DNA of 64,000 nucleotides, from the NCBI GenBank assembly GCA_905221605.1, contig CAJNDS010002147.1, forward strand, positions 235,141 to 299,140. Direction: 5' to 3'. The position numbers were made by a program, and so were the translations under genes. Of the stretch, positions 9,797 through 19,611 are shown piece after piece. The notes beneath the pieces were generated by a model. It saw only the letters and a list, made by a program, of their open reading frames with translations. It had not been told where the DNA came from and ran no database searches. Source of the stretch: Symbiodinium natans (lineage: Eukaryota > Sar > Dinophyceae > Suessiales > Symbiodiniaceae). The first letter of the stretch is position 1, and each line of letters starts with the position of its first letter.

Positions 9797-9998
9797 GTTG
9801 GTTAGCAGGGAATGAGGGAATCAGGGCCCTCCCTAGGGTTTAGGGTTTAGGGTTTAGGGTTTAGGGCAGGGAATGAGGGAATTAGGGCCCTGAAAATACC
9901 CTTTAAGGGATTATATAGCATTCCCTGAGAGAATTAGGGAACTATATATACCCTTGAAGGGATTATATAGCATTCCCCCATTCCCTACTAACCAACAG
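9795..9998. mobile_element. Inverted-repeat element, family 4, with TA target duplication
   Basis: Left end CTGTTGGTTAGCAGGGAATG, right end CATTCCCTACTAACCAACAG, flanked on both sides by TA. The interior holds a short TTTAGGG tract and further copies of the AGGGAATGAGGGAA motif. TA duplication and size suit a Tc1/mariner-type miniature element. Related fragments lie at about 7900 and 22,840. Confidence 0.8.
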
Positions 9999-10133
9999 TA
10001 GGCTCACTGAGTTTCGGTTTGACGCCTCAGGCTTTGCTTGGAGGTTCGTGGGTACCGACGAGTAGGGTTTAGGGGTTGAGGGTTTAGGGTTTGGGGTTTA
10101 GGGTTCGGTGTTCAGGGTTTAGGGTTTAGGGCC

Positions 10134-10235
10134 GCCCGGAGGGCCTTCGCAGCCACCATTGCCCGCACGCCCAGACCGAGCTGGGCCATGCCAGTCAGTG
10201 CCACGGGCATGATGCGTGACCATCTGGAGCGGAAG
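10134..10235 (+). CDS. Exon-like island, unidentified
   Basis: Frame ARRAFAATIARTPRPSWAMP then VSATGMMRDHLERK, donor GGAAG|GTAGCG. It lies between TTTAGGG (left) and CCCTAAA (right). Confidence 0.48.
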
Positions 10236-10244
10236 GTAGCGCGG

Positions 10245-10415
10245 AAACCCTAAACCCTAAACCCTAAACCCTAAACCCTAAACCCTAAACCCTAAACCCT
10301 AAACCCTAAACCCTAAACCCTAAACCCTAAACCCTAAGCCCTAAACCCTAAACCCCAAACCCTAAACCCTGAACCCTGAACCCTAAGCCCTAAACCCTAA
10401 ACCCCAAACCCTAAC
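10245..10415. repeat. CCCTAAA tract
   Basis: About two dozen CCCTAAA units with CCCTAAG, CCCCAAA and CCCTGAA variants toward the right. Confidence 0.93.
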
Positions 10416-10897
10416 TTCGGTCGCAGCTGGGAAGCTGAGCGGCGCGATGCCTGTTTAGGGTTTGCAACGCCTGGGGCAGGCAGCTTGCCCCCCCCCCCCA
10501 AGAAGCCCAGAACTAACTTAAGTGGGTTTCGGGGTTTCGGGCTTAGGGTCCCTAATCCCTCAAATCTAAACCCGCAACCTTTTCAAGACCCTAAGCCCTA
10601 AACCCGAAACCCTGACCCTTTTGGGGTCAACTACCATTTTAACAAAGATTATTCCGTATAAGGGCAATCAAGGTTTTTTTTTTTGGGGGGGGGTCTTAAG
10701 CAAATAGAAGTCAACTGCGGGTTTTGGAGGTGATCTTTCCCGGTTCCGATTGCATCGGGCTGAGGAAGGAACCCTCGTTTACGTAGGCTAGGGTTTAGGG
10801 TTTAGGGATTAGGGATTAGGGTTTAGGGTTTAGGGTTTAGGGTTTATGCAAAGCATTTAGGATTGTTTGGGGAGGGGGATCTAGACCCCCAAACCAG

Positions 10898-10942
10898 CGT
10901 CTGCTTGAAAAGCGTGTGCTACTTTCGGTTGAAGGGCATCTG
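10898..10942 (+). CDS. Exon-like island, unidentified
   Basis: Acceptor CCCAAACCAG|CGT, frame RLLEKRVLLSVEGHL before TGA. No clear donor. Confidence 0.4.
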
Positions 10943-11010
10943 TGATTTAGCAGTTGTTTTTGTTGTTCAATTATATAGGGTTTAGGGGTTTAGGGATCAG
11001 GGGGTTAATC

Positions 11011-11109
11011 ATGCTCCTTGGGGGCGTGTGGTATGTAGGAGGCGCCGTCCAACCCCACAGACCTGTGAAGGGCCCAGGGGCCGTCACGCAGTTTAGGAAT
11101 CGTGAATCC
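11011..11109 (+). CDS. Small ORF upstream of the RT-like fragment
   Basis: ATG-initiated 33-codon frame, MLLGGVWYVGGAVQPHRP then VKGPGAVTQFRNRES. Being close to the reverse-transcriptase-like fragment it may be part of the same decayed element, but no motif proves it. Confidence 0.4.
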
Positions 11110-11271
11110 TGAGCCTTCAATATCTCGCCTAAAAATCCCCAACCCTAAAACCATAAGCCGTCCCTACAAGCCAACAAGAGCCGTAAAGCCCCTTCACCAT
11201 GTCACCCCGAAGCCCTAACCCTAAACGCTAGAAGCCCTAAAACCCAAAGCATTCCCCCCCAAACCCCTGAA

Positions 11272-11628
11272 GTGGGTGAACCGATTGTGGGACTGAGACC
11301 TTGTCACCGAGTAGCCAAAGCGCATGTTAGGCAAGTGTATGACAGACTTCTCGCAGCTGGAGTTGCGAAGCTCATTCCCGCAAGTGAAAGGCTGTACGAC
11401 AGTCGTGGAAAGCTCATTGCAGGAGGGCTTTTTGCAGTAGCCCACAAGCCGAACATGGACCGGGTGATCAACGACAGACGCCCGTTCAACCGCCTCGAGC
11501 GGAGACTTGTTTGGGCCAAGCTTCCACATGGCGCTTTGCTCACGCAGCTCCCCTTCAATCTAAGCGCAAGGCCCTTCAATCCTATGCCCAAAGCCCTGGA
11601 CTTCAGATGTAAGTCCCGGAAACCCTGA
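11272..11628 (+). pseudogene. Reverse-transcriptase-like fragment
   Basis: An uninterrupted 118-codon frame without a clear ATG. The centre reads KLIAGGLFAVAHKPNMDRVI then NDRRPFNRLERRLVWAKLPH. This resembles the N-terminal palm blocks of reverse transcriptases (a conserved R-x-I-N-D-R-R-P-x-N segment), of a type frequent in dinoflagellate retroelements. The catalytic xxDD box is absent: the frame ends in telomere-like sequence first. I judge it a truncated retroelement; the match is from memory of the family, not a search. Confidence 0.5.
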
Positions 11629-11776
11629 ACCCTAAAGCCCAGGGACGCTGAACCCTAGAACCCTAAAACCCTAAAGCCCCAAGGCCGTCCCGGGAACCCT
11701 AAACCCTGAACCCTAAACCCTGAACCCTGAACCCTGAACCCTAAACCCTAAACCCTGAACTGTAAACCCCAAGCAG

Positions 11777-11842
11777 ACGCGAAGCATCCGAGGCAGTGGC
11801 CTCTCGAAAGACACTGGGCTTGAGGCCTGGTTCCTGGCTAGG
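11777..11842 (+). CDS. Exon-like island, unidentified
   Basis: CCCCAAGCAG|ACG, frame TRSIRGSGLSKDTGLEAWFL then ARA before TAG in a TTAGGGC array. Confidence 0.45.
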
Positions 11843-11940
11843 GCTTAGGGCTTAGGGCTTAGGGCATAGGGCTTAGGGCTTAGGGCTTAGGGCTTAGGGC
11901 TTAGGGCTTAGGGCTTAGGGCTTAGGCTTAGGGCTTCGGG
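11840..11940. repeat. TTAGGGC array
   Basis: About thirteen tandem TTAGGGC units, a homogenised variant of the telomere heptamer. Confidence 0.93.
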
Positions 11941-12344
11941 CTTAGGGCTTCGGGCTTGGGGCTTCGGGCTTAGGGTTCAGGGTTTAGGTTTCAGGGTCAG
12001 GGTTTTGGGGTTTATGGGCTTAGGGGCTTAGAGGGCTTAGGAGTTTAGAGATCCCTTTAGGGTCGAGGGGCTTTGGGGCTAGGGTTCAGGGTTGAGGGTT
12101 AAGGTTCTAAACCCTAAACCCTGAACCCTAAACCCTAAACCCTAAACCCTAAACCCTAAACCCTGAACCCTGAACTCTAAACTCTAAACCCTAACCTTAA
12201 ACCCTAAACCCGAAACCCTAAGGAGCTTCGGGTCTGAGTCAGCTCCGGATGGGACTACCGTTAACGCTACCCGGCGTTCGCAGCTACTTTGCACCTCTGT
12301 TCTCATGTCCATGCTTCTGAACAAACCCTTTGGCTTGGGGATGA

Positions 12345-12602
12345 AAAGCGCTTGGACTCCACTTCACGCGGCCGACAGCTGCCAAAAAGCTGTTCCCTCC
12401 GTGGTTGACATTCTTGGTCAACGAGATTGCGGCACTCACGAACACTACCGCAACCCCATCCTTCCTACGTCTGCGGCACGCGGCGCAAACAGTGATGGCC
12501 GCTGGGGCGAGATATCAGTTTCTCCGAATTCTGGGTCTCGGGAATACAGAGACACTTGAGGATTGCATCAGGAGGCTTCTACGTGGAGGGTTTGGGGTTT
12601 AG
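12345..12602 (+). pseudogene. Coding remnant, unidentified
   Basis: Open for 86 codons without an early ATG; the middle reads LFPPWLTFLVNEIAALTNTT, then RLRHAAQTVMAAGARYQFLR, then ILGLGNTETLEDCIRRLLRG. Another + frame (12,305-12,559) is open too but less protein-like. No family recognised; possibly an exon or a transposon remnant. Confidence 0.45.
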
Positions 12603-12716
12603 GGTCTACTGTAGGGTTTAGGGTTTAGGGTGGAGGGTTTGGGGTCTAATTAGGTTAAAGCTGAATGGCTTTGGGTTTCGGGCAAGGGTTAGGCACCGCT
12701 AAACCCTGACAACGCC

Positions 12717-12852
12717 CAAGCCCTAAGCCCCAAGCCCCAAGCCCCAAGCCCCAAGCCCCAAGCCCCAAGCCCTAAGCCCTAAGCCCTAAGCCCTAAGCCC
12801 TAAGCCCTAAGCCCGAAGCCCTAAGCCCTAAGCCCTAAGCCCTAAGCCCTAG
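12717..12852. repeat. CCCCAAG to CCCTAAG array
   Basis: Tandem CCCCAAG units switch to CCCTAAG units, ending in the A/T-rich palindrome region. Confidence 0.92.
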
Positions 12853-12880
12853 AAAACCCATGAATCCAGAAGTTAAAAAG

Positions 12881-13085
12881 AATTAAATCCTGATTTAATT
12901 GTTGCTTCTGGGTTGGGTTTTGACCTACCTCGACATACCTTATCCCTACAAAAACACAATTAAATCGTGATTTAATTGTGTTTCTTTGCGTTTGACTGGA
13001 AGACAATTAAATCGTGAGTTAATGGTGTAGCAAAGACTTGTGCTAATTGGTACCTGTTTGCACCATTAAATCATGATTTAATTGC
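12881..13085. repeat. AT-rich palindromes, left cluster (4 copies)
   Basis: Palindromes of the form AATTAAATCNTGATTTAATT at about 12,881, 12,957, 13,005 and 13,063, separated by unrelated spacers of 30-60 bases. One arm of the third copy is imperfect. Confidence 0.85.
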
Positions 13086-13725
13086 ACTATTATTATTACT
13101 ATTACTATTAGTCTTATTGTTACTATTACTATTAGTCTTATTATTCCTATTACGATGAGTCAGTCTTATTATTACTATTAATATTAGTATTATTATTGCT
13201 ATTACTATTACTATTCCTATTCCTATGATTATTATGTTTACTACTATTATTATCCTTTTTCTTCTTCTTATTATTATTTTCTTATTACTATTACTATTAC
13301 TATTACTATTACTATTACTATTACTATTGCTATTGCTATTGCTATTGCTATTGCTATTGCTATTGCTATTGCTATTGCTATTGCTATTGCTATTGCTATT
13401 GCTATTGCTATTGCTATTGCTATTGCTATTGCTATTATTCTTCTTCTTATTGTTACTGATATTATTAATATTATTACTACTACTACTATTATTATTCCTA
13501 TTATTATCATTATTACTAGTACTATTATTATTTCTATTACTATTACTTTTATTCTTCTTCTTCTTATTGTTACTACTATGATTATTATTCTTATTATTAT
13601 TCTTCCTATCATATCATTATTACTATTACTATTATTATTACTATTATTGTTATATTATTACTATTATTATTTTTATTACTATTATTATTACGATTATTAT
13701 TACTATTATTATTACTATTACTTTA
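13086..13725. repeat. TTA/TAC/TATTGC microsatellite
   Basis: Interspersed trinucleotides, mostly ATT, TTA and ACT, with a homogeneous TATTGC hexamer array at about 13,326-13,435. The open frames through it encode only leucine or isoleucine/alanine runs and are artefacts. Confidence 0.95.
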
Positions 13726-13730
13726 GGGGG

Positions 13731-13985
13731 AACAATTAAATCGTTATTTAATTGTTGAAAGGTAGGGGGGAACAATTAAATCGTGATTTAATTGTCTGCG
13801 GGTTGGGATCGTCTAGCAGAAACAATTAAATCCTGATTTAATTGTTTTCCTTGAGCAGCTTGCCGGCATGGCATGCTGCGTCGCGCGACGTTAACAGGCA
13901 ATTAAATCGAGAGTTAATTGTGCTGGACCTAAGGGGCGTCGAGCCGGCCCGATGCCGGTCAATTAACTTCAGAGTTAATTTTCCT
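13731..13985. repeat. AT-rich palindromes, right cluster (5 copies)
   Basis: CAATTAAATCGTGATTTAATTG-type palindromes at about 13,732, 13,770, 13,821, 13,898 and 13,959. The last two have diverged arms (GAGAGTTAATTG, TTCAGAGTTAATT). Spacers share only short sequence. Confidence 0.85.
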
Positions 13986-14010
13986 TAACTCTTGGATTCA
14001 CTGTCTTCCC

Positions 14011-14165
14011 CAAGCCCTAAGCCCTAAGCCCTAAGCCCTAAGCCCTAAGCCCTAAACCCTACACCCTACACCCTAAACCCTAAACCCTAAACCCTAAACC
14101 CTAAACCCTAAACCCTAAACCCTAAACCCTAAACCCTAAACCCTAAACCCTAAACCCTAAACCCT
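14011..14165. repeat. CCCTAAG/CCCTAAA tract
   Basis: CCCTAAG units, then CCCTACA, then a long run of CCCTAAA. Confidence 0.94.
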
Positions 14166-14182
14166 GACCCTGAATCGGGGAG

Positions 14183-14240
14183 GTGGCTGAGTTTCAGCAC
14201 GGCGGCGTGCCCGTGCGCGGGCTGCACAGCAAGGCGGGCC
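14183..14240 (+). CDS. Exon-like island, unidentified
   Basis: CGGGGAG|GTG, frame VAEFQHGGVPVRGLHSKAG, donor GGCC|GTAGAC. A second frame is open, so moderate confidence only. Confidence 0.42.
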
Positions 14241-14796
14241 GTAGACTGGGGGGCCCCTAAGCCTCCTTGGAGGTTTGCTTGGAGGTTCACGGGTACTTAC
14301 AAGTAGGGTTCAGGGTTTAGGGTTTAGGGTTTAGGGTTTAGGGTTTGGGGTTTGGGGTTTAGGGTTTAGGGTTGAGGGTTCAGGGCTACGTTGAAGTAGG
14401 GTTAGAATCATGGCTACCCTATTCATTTAAGTAGGGCGTCACGTTTTAAGTGTTTAGGCCCTGGCTCTAGGAGGGGGCCGTGCCTTAGTTTAGATGGCGC
14501 CAGGGTAATGAGACGGCAAGCCCTACACTCTAAAACCCTAAGCCCTAAGCCCAAAAACCCTAAGCCTTAAGCCCTAACCCTTCGAGATTTTGACCCCCAA
14601 GCCCTACTTGGAGGTTCATGGGTACTTACAAGTCGGGTTTAGGGTTTAGGGTTTAGGGCTACGTACAAGTCGGGTTACAAGCGCCCTAGGCAAGGTGTTA
14701 ATCATCGTTCCCCTACAACCCTAAACCCTAAACCCTAAACCCTAAAGCCTCAACCCTAAACCCTAAACCCTAAACCCTAAACCCTAAACCCTTCGG

Positions 14797-14887
14797 GTGC
14801 ATCTTGGGGAGGAGCGGATCGCCAGCGCCCAGCACATCCTGGAGGCCCGCCCTCCCAGAACAACCTTGCGCCACCAAAGGGGCGCAG
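14797..14887 (+). CDS. Exon-like island, unidentified
   Basis: Between CCCTAAA and TTTAGGG tracts. Frame VHLGEERIASAQHILEARPP then RTTLRHQRGA. Amphipathic and protein-like; acceptor unclear. Confidence 0.48.
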
Positions 14888-15547
14888 GGTTTAGGGTTTA
14901 GGGTTTAGGGCTTAGGGCTAGGGTTTAGGTTTTAGGGTTTAGGGTTTAGGGTTTAGGGTTTAGGGTTCAGGGGTAGGGTTTCGGGTTTAGGGTTTAGGGT
15001 TTAGGTAGGGTTTAGGGTTAGGGTTGGTACTTAAGAGCGGCTGCAAATATGTAATGCTCAGAAATTCATTAGCCCGATGATCAGAAATTTGTTAGCCCGA
15101 TGAATGAATAGCTGTTTACAACACTTAACTATTGAATAGAACTCATAATCAAAAGAATATCTATATTTATATTTGTACATGTTGCATATAAATGCAAGAT
15201 AAGCTGGTTTTTCAAGCAGGCAGCTTTGTATGTTTGGGTTTGGCCCTAATCAAGGGACTACAGGAGTGACCCTTATAATAAGGGACCTTAGGGGTTCTTT
15301 AGGGGTCATTTAGGGGCAGCTTTGGTGTATAGGGGACCCTACAAGGTATGTATAGGGGGTTATATGGGGGAATAAGTTTTTCTAGGGGTCCCTCCCTGCT
15401 TATACCCCTTAGCCAACTCTTACATGCCAGGACCCAGAGCAGGCCCCTCTTCCCCTCTTTGTTAAGGGCTTGTGGGGTTCCCTTTTCGGAGGCCCCTTTG
15501 AACCAAAAGAAAGGCCGCCTTTCTTCATGCCCAGGTTACTCTTGGGT

Positions 15548-15685
15548 TGGGATGCTCCCCCTTCTAGCAGCTAGTAATCCATAGGGAGCCTAAGTTCCCC
15601 CTTCTAGCAGCTAGTCATCCTTAGGGAGTCTACATTCCCCCTTACAGTAATTTTCGTAGTCAATAGGGAGTCTAACAGGGGGGTC
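15548..15685. mobile_element. Family 2 element fragments in tandem
   Basis: TGGGATGCTCCCCCTTCTAG is followed by two further CCCCCTTCTAGCAGCTAG or CCCCCTTAC copies. These resemble left ends of the TGGGATGTTCCCCCT family, with no intact right end. AT-rich sequence at 15,030-15,250 holds a direct repeat (CAGAAATT..TTAGCCCGATGA) and no gene. Confidence 0.5.
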
Positions 15686-15916
15686 CTGTAGTCCCCATGA
15701 AGGACTCTTAGTATAAGGGGGGGAATCCTCCCAATTCCTAGGCCTCAAGGGTCGGAGCAGCCTGGGCCACGGATGGCTTTAGGGTTTAGGGTTTAGGGTT
15801 TAGGGTTTGGGGTTTGGGGTTTGGGGTTTAGGGTTTAGGGTTTAGGGCACCAAACTCAAGAAAAAACAGAAAAAACACAGAAAGACAAAAACAAGAAAAG
15901 CGAGCCGAACACAACG

Positions 15917-16145
15917 ATGCTTGCACCCTAAACCCTACACCCTACACCCTGCACCCTACACCCTAAACCCTAAACCCTACACCCTACACCCTACACCCTA
16001 AACCCTAAACCCTACACCCTAACCCTAAACCCTAAACCCTAAACCCTAAACCCTAAACCCTAAACCCTAAACCCTAAACCCTAAACCCTAAACCCTTAAC
16101 CCTTAACCCTTAACCCTAAACCCTAAACCCTAAACCCTAAACCAA
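15917..16145. repeat. CCCTACA/CCCTAAA/CCCTTAA tract
   Basis: Telomere-like heptamers with blocks of CCCTACA and CCCTTAA variants. Confidence 0.93.
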
Positions 16146-16153
16146 ACCTTGAG

Positions 16154-16193
16154 GTGCCCAAGCCGGTGCTGGTCACGGACTGGGATTTTGGGA
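16154..16193 (+). CDS. Short exon-like island
   Basis: AACCTTGAG|GTG, frame VPKPVLVTDWDFG, donor GGGA|GTGTGTG. A G run and TTTAGGG follow. Confidence 0.42.
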
Positions 16194-16490
16194 GTGTGTG
16201 TGGGGGGGGGTTTAGGGTTTAGGGTTTGGGGGTTTAGGGGTTTAGGGGTTGAGGGGTTTAGGGGTTTAGGGGTTTGGGGGTTTAGGGGTTTAGGGGTTTA
16301 GGGGTTTAGGGGTTTAGGAATTGGGGTTCAGGGTTTAGGGTTTAGGGTTTAGGGTTGGGGTTCAGGGTTTAGGGTTTAGGGTTTGGGGTTTGGGGTTCAG
16401 GGTTTAGGGTTTAGGGTTTAGGGTTGGGGTTCAGGGTTTCGGGTTTAGGGTTTGGGGTTCAGGGTTTAGGGTTTAGGGTTCTGAGATTAG

Positions 16491-16640
16491 GGTGTATAGT
16501 CCTCATGGACAGGTACCAGAGAAGTATTTCACCTCGACTGAGCGGCTATACATCTTCCATATTGTGGCCGCTAGAAGTCTTCATCTGCAGACTTCAGAAG
16601 ATGTGTGGAGAGATGCCCACCGCCACCGCGCACTCAGGCA
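16491..16640 (+). CDS. Exon-like island, unidentified, about 50 codons
   Basis: Acceptor TTCTGAGATTAG|G, frame VYSPHGQVPEKYFTSTERLY, IFHIVAARSLHLQTSEDVWR, DAHRHRALRHPL, then CCCTAAA repeats. One of the longer and more protein-like islands. Other + frames are also open, so the frame choice rests on composition. Confidence 0.55.
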
Positions 16641-16798
16641 CCCTCTTAACCCTAAACCCTAAACCCCAAACCCCAACCCCCCAACCCTAAACCCTAAACC
16701 CTAAACCCTAAACCCTGAACCCTGAACCCTGAACCCTGAACCCTGAACCCTGAACCCTGAACCCTGAACCCTAAATGCTGGATCATGATTCACCCAAG

Positions 16799-16881
16799 AC
16801 CACTACGGTCTCCACGCCTTGAACCTTGAAGGCAACCTGGAGCGAAGCCTGCCGGCAATCGAGTGGCAACGTGCCTGGTAC
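16799..16881 (+). CDS. Exon-like island, unidentified
   Basis: GATTCACCCAAG|AC, frame HYGLHALNLEGNLERSLPAI then EWQRAWY, running into TTTAGGG. Confidence 0.55.
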
Positions 16882-17227
16882 TTAGGGTTTAGGGTTTAGG
16901 GTTTAGGGTTTAGGGTTTAGGGTTTAGGGTTTAGGGTTTAGGGTTTAGGGTTTAGGGCTAGCAGCTTCCTCCAGCGAAATGGAGAGTCGCCCTAAACCCT
17001 AAACCCCCAAACTCTAAACCTTAAATCCTAAACCCCTAAACTCTTCAAGCCCCAAACCCCAAAACCGCCCTAAACCCTAAACCCCTAGACCCCCTAAACC
17101 CCTAACCCCCAAACCCCAAACCCTAAACCCTAAACCCTAAACCCCAAACCCTAAACCCTAAACCCTAAACCCTAAACCCTAAACCCTAAACCCTAAACCC
17201 TAAACCCTAAACCCTAAACCCCACCAG

Positions 17228-17304
17228 CCCCAAAGAAGCCTCGGACATCCAGGATGAGCTGAAGCTCTCCGAGCCCCGCTTCCGGAGCGTGACGGCGGCA
17301 AAGG
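17228..17304 (+). CDS. Exon-like island, unidentified
   Basis: AACCCCACCAG|C, frame PKEASDIQDELKLSEPRFRS then VTAAK, donor AAAGG|GTTTAGG. Charged, helical composition. CCCTAAA left, TTTAGGG right. Confidence 0.55.
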
Positions 17305-17485
17305 GTTTAGGGTTTAGGGTTTAGGGTTTAGGGTTTCGGGTTTAGGGTTTAGGGTTTAGGGTTTAGGGTGAGGGTTTAGGGTTTAGGGTTTAGGGTTTCG
17401 GGTTTAGGGTTTAGGGTTTAGGGTTTAGGGCTGAGGGTTCAAGGGGGCTTTAAGGGTTGAGGGTTTAGGGATCGAGGTGCTCGAG

Positions 17486-17587
17486 GTTGCATCTGCGCCT
17501 TTGCTTCTTCTCATTGTCCCGGTTGGAGATGAGACTCGCATAAGATCAGTCAGGCATTGGCCGCCAGCGTTCTCCCAAAGTCGCAAT
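17486..17587 (+). CDS. Exon-like island, unidentified
   Basis: GTGCTCGAG|GTT, frame VASAPLLLLIVPVGDETRIR then SVRHWPPAFSQSRN before TAG. A competing frame from 17,557 (AASVLPKSQLEECALHLFPL then NCK|GTACAC) is equally plausible. Confidence 0.48.
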
Positions 17588-17919
17588 TAGAGGAATGTGC
17601 ACTGCACCTCTTCCCCCTAAATTGCAAGTACACCCTGAACACGAAACCAAAAACATCCATCAGGAACCCTGAGCCGACGGAACCCCTGCCAAAGCCCCAG
17701 AACTCAAAACTCAACACCATGGGAGCCCCAAAGCCCGAAACCTGTGAAACCATGAAGCCTCTGAACCCTATGAGCCCTCTTTGAACCCCATCCTCTGAGC
17801 CCTAGGAACCCGTTAGGAACCCCAAACAACCCACACCCTCTGAAGCCCTAAACCCTGAACCCTGAACCCTAAACCCTAAACCCTAAACCCTCTGAAGCCT
17901 AAACCCTCTGAAGCCTAAG

Positions 17920-18025
17920 ACCTGTCGAATCCGCTTGGGCTCTTGCTGGCCGAGCGTCGGAAGAGCCTCCTCCGTCAACCCGGGGCGGACGAGGCAGGGC
18001 GGTGTTTTGTGGCCCTGTGTCACGG
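17920..18025 (+). CDS. Exon-like island, unidentified
   Basis: AGCCTAAG|AC, frame LSNPLGLLLAERRKSLLRQP then GADEAGRCFVALCH, donor CACGG|GTTTGGG. Confidence 0.52.
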
Positions 18026-18125
18026 GTTTGGGGTGTAGGGGGTTAGGCTTTAGGGTTAAGTTTTTTTTGTTTAGGGTTTAGGATTTAGGGTTTAGGCTTT
18101 AGGCCGGGTGCCCGGATCCTCTCAG

Positions 18126-18166
18126 GGTCTGGGGCTACATACCCCAAGACATCCCCTACACCCGAA
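18126..18166 (+). CDS. Short exon-like island
   Basis: GATCCTCTCAG|G, frame VWGYIPQDIPYTR, running into repeat. Confidence 0.38.
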
Positions 18167-18293
18167 ACCCCGAACCCTTAACAGTAAACACCCATAACCA
18201 TCGAGTCCGCAGCACCCGAGCTCAGTTTTTGCGGCAGGGGTTTTCGAGTTGTTTTGGGTTTTCGGGTTTAGGGTTCAGGTTGCGGGTTTGAAG

Positions 18294-18339
18294 TCTTTAT
18301 CATCTATGGCCGCCTGGCGGCCCGCAGACGGCAGACGGG
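18294..18339 (+). CDS. Short exon-like island
   Basis: GGGTTTGAAG|TC, frame FIIYGRLAARRRQTG, donor CGGG|GTTAAG. Confidence 0.4.
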
Positions 18340-18413
18340 GTTAAGTTCTAAAGGGTTTCGGTTTAGGGTTTAGGGTTATGGGGTGAAGGCTTGGAATTTC
18401 GGACCCTTTTCAG

Positions 18414-18590
18414 GGTTTAAAGGACCCAGTGCAGGTCTTCAGCCGCTACATCCGATCGCTTCCCTCACTGGAAGAGGCGCACGCGTGGAAGCGAATCATG
18501 GCTTCGGGTTTAGTGACCTGTTTCAGTCGGCTTGAGGCGTTAGGGACCGGAAGCCCTGAGCCTAGGGCTCAGGGCTTTGGCTTGGGGCTT
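18414..18590 (+). CDS. Exon-like island, about 58 codons
   Basis: Acceptor ACCCTTTTCAG|GGT, frame GLKDPVQVFSRYIRSLPSLE, EAHAWKRIMASGLVTCFSRL, EALGTGSPEPRAQ. A donor at 18,507 (TCGG|GTTTAGTG) would shorten it. No family recognised. Confidence 0.52.
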
Positions 18591-18632
18591 AGGGCTGAGG
18601 GTTTTAGGCTTTAGAGTGTAGAGCTGAGTCGC

Positions 18633-18756
18633 TTGAGGGAGCCTAAAGGCCAGTTCTTAGAGGGGGGAAGAGCGGCTTGTTCTCGGGTTAGGGAGAATGC
18701 TGCTTACCGCTGCACAAAAGGCTTAAGGCCTTTGAACCGTTTTCATGCAAGGCTGG
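18633..18756 (+). CDS. Exon with consensus donor
   Basis: Frame LREPKGQFLEGGRAACSRVR, ENAAYRCTKGLRPLNRFHAR, LG, ending at GGCTGG|GTAAGTATCT, one of the best donors in the window. The 5' boundary is uncertain. Confidence 0.55.
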
Positions 18757-18927
18757 GTAAGTATCTGCCACACAGCGTATTGACTCCAAGCTACGCAACC
18801 CTACAACGCCACACTCTGAAGCCTAACACCGTAAACCCGAAACCCTAAAGCCTACACTCTGAACCCCTAAACCCTAAACCCCCAAAACCTCCAAGCCCTA
18901 AAAGCCCTGAACCCCTGACCCTCAGAA

Positions 18928-19030
18928 TATGGGGGTCGGAATAAGTACTACTGGTATTCCCTTAGGGTCCCTTTCTAATTATGAAAAAACAACCCCCCCA
19001 AAACCCTATTCTCATTATTCAGGCCCCTAT
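18928..19030. mobile_element. Family 3 element, copy B
   Basis: ATGGGGGTCGGAAT at the left and CATTATTCAGGCCCCTAT at the right, with internal GGTATTCCCTTAGGGTCCCT. It lies 18 bases upstream of the start codon at 19,048. Confidence 0.65.
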
Positions 19031-19047
19031 AGTACCTTGTCTGAAGC

Positions 19048-19146
19048 ATGGAATCCTTCCGTGCTTTCTGCTTGGTGGCCCTCGCCACCTCCCGGCCCAC
19101 TGCCGGCAGCCAGCTGGACTATCAGTCTTGCAGCTTGCCAGGGCTT
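19048..19146 (+). CDS. Probable first exon of a secreted protein
   Basis: ATG-initiated frame MESFRAFCLVALATSRPTAG then SQLDYQSCSLPGL before TAG. A basic residue, a hydrophobic core (FCLVALA) and small residues at 19-21 fit a signal peptide. Cysteine-rich islands follow at 20,194, 21,791 and 23,877, so a secreted cysteine-rich protein is an attractive but unproven reading. The donor is not resolved. Confidence 0.5.
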
Positions 19147-19204
19147 TAGGGTTTGGGGTTTGGGGTTTAGGGTTTAGGGTTTAGGTTTTTTTTTAGATTA
19201 GGGT

Positions 19205-19442
19205 TCATAGCGTTCATAGGGCTCAGCTGGTTCATAGGGTTCATAGCCGGGCTCATAGGATAGGGTTCATAGGGTTCATAGGGTTCATAGGGTTCATAGG
19301 GTTCATAGGGCTCATAGGGTTCATAGGGTTCATAGGGTTCATAGGGTTCATAGGGTTCATAGGGTTCATAGGGCTCAGAGGGTTCAGAGGGTTCATAGGG
19401 TTCGTAGGGTTCTGGGTGTTCAGAGGGTTCAGAGGGTTCAGA
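19205..19442. repeat. GGGTTCATA nonamer array
   Basis: About two dozen tandem GGGTTCATA units, later GGGTTCAGA, running into TTTAGGG. A nine-base minisatellite that looks derived from the telomere unit. Confidence 0.93.
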
Positions 19443-19577
19443 GGGTTTAGGGTTTGGGGTTCTTAGGGCTTAGGGTTCCAGGGTTCAGGGTTCCAGGGTT
19501 TAGGGCTTTGAGTTATTGAGGGCCCAGGCTTTTGGGGTTTTTGTGATTTCACGTTCAGGGCGCTGGTGAGGTTTCAG

Positions 19578-19611
19578 GGTGGAGCGCTGAACCAGGCCAA
19601 GATGCAGGAGG
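19578..19611 (+). CDS. Short exon-like island
   Basis: GAGGTTTCAG|GGT, frame GGALNQAKMQE, donor GAGG|GTTTCG. Confidence 0.38.

Noticed and set aside
13225-13612. Poly-leucine (+) and isoleucine/alanine (-) ORFs of over 110 codons
   Set aside because: They are translations of the TAT/TAC/TATTGC microsatellite; any stop-free short repeat gives such frames.
12881-13985. CRISPR-like array (regular palindromic repeats with unique spacers)
   Set aside because: Spacing is irregular, the repeat is AT-palindromic, a microsatellite interrupts it, and the genome is eukaryotic.
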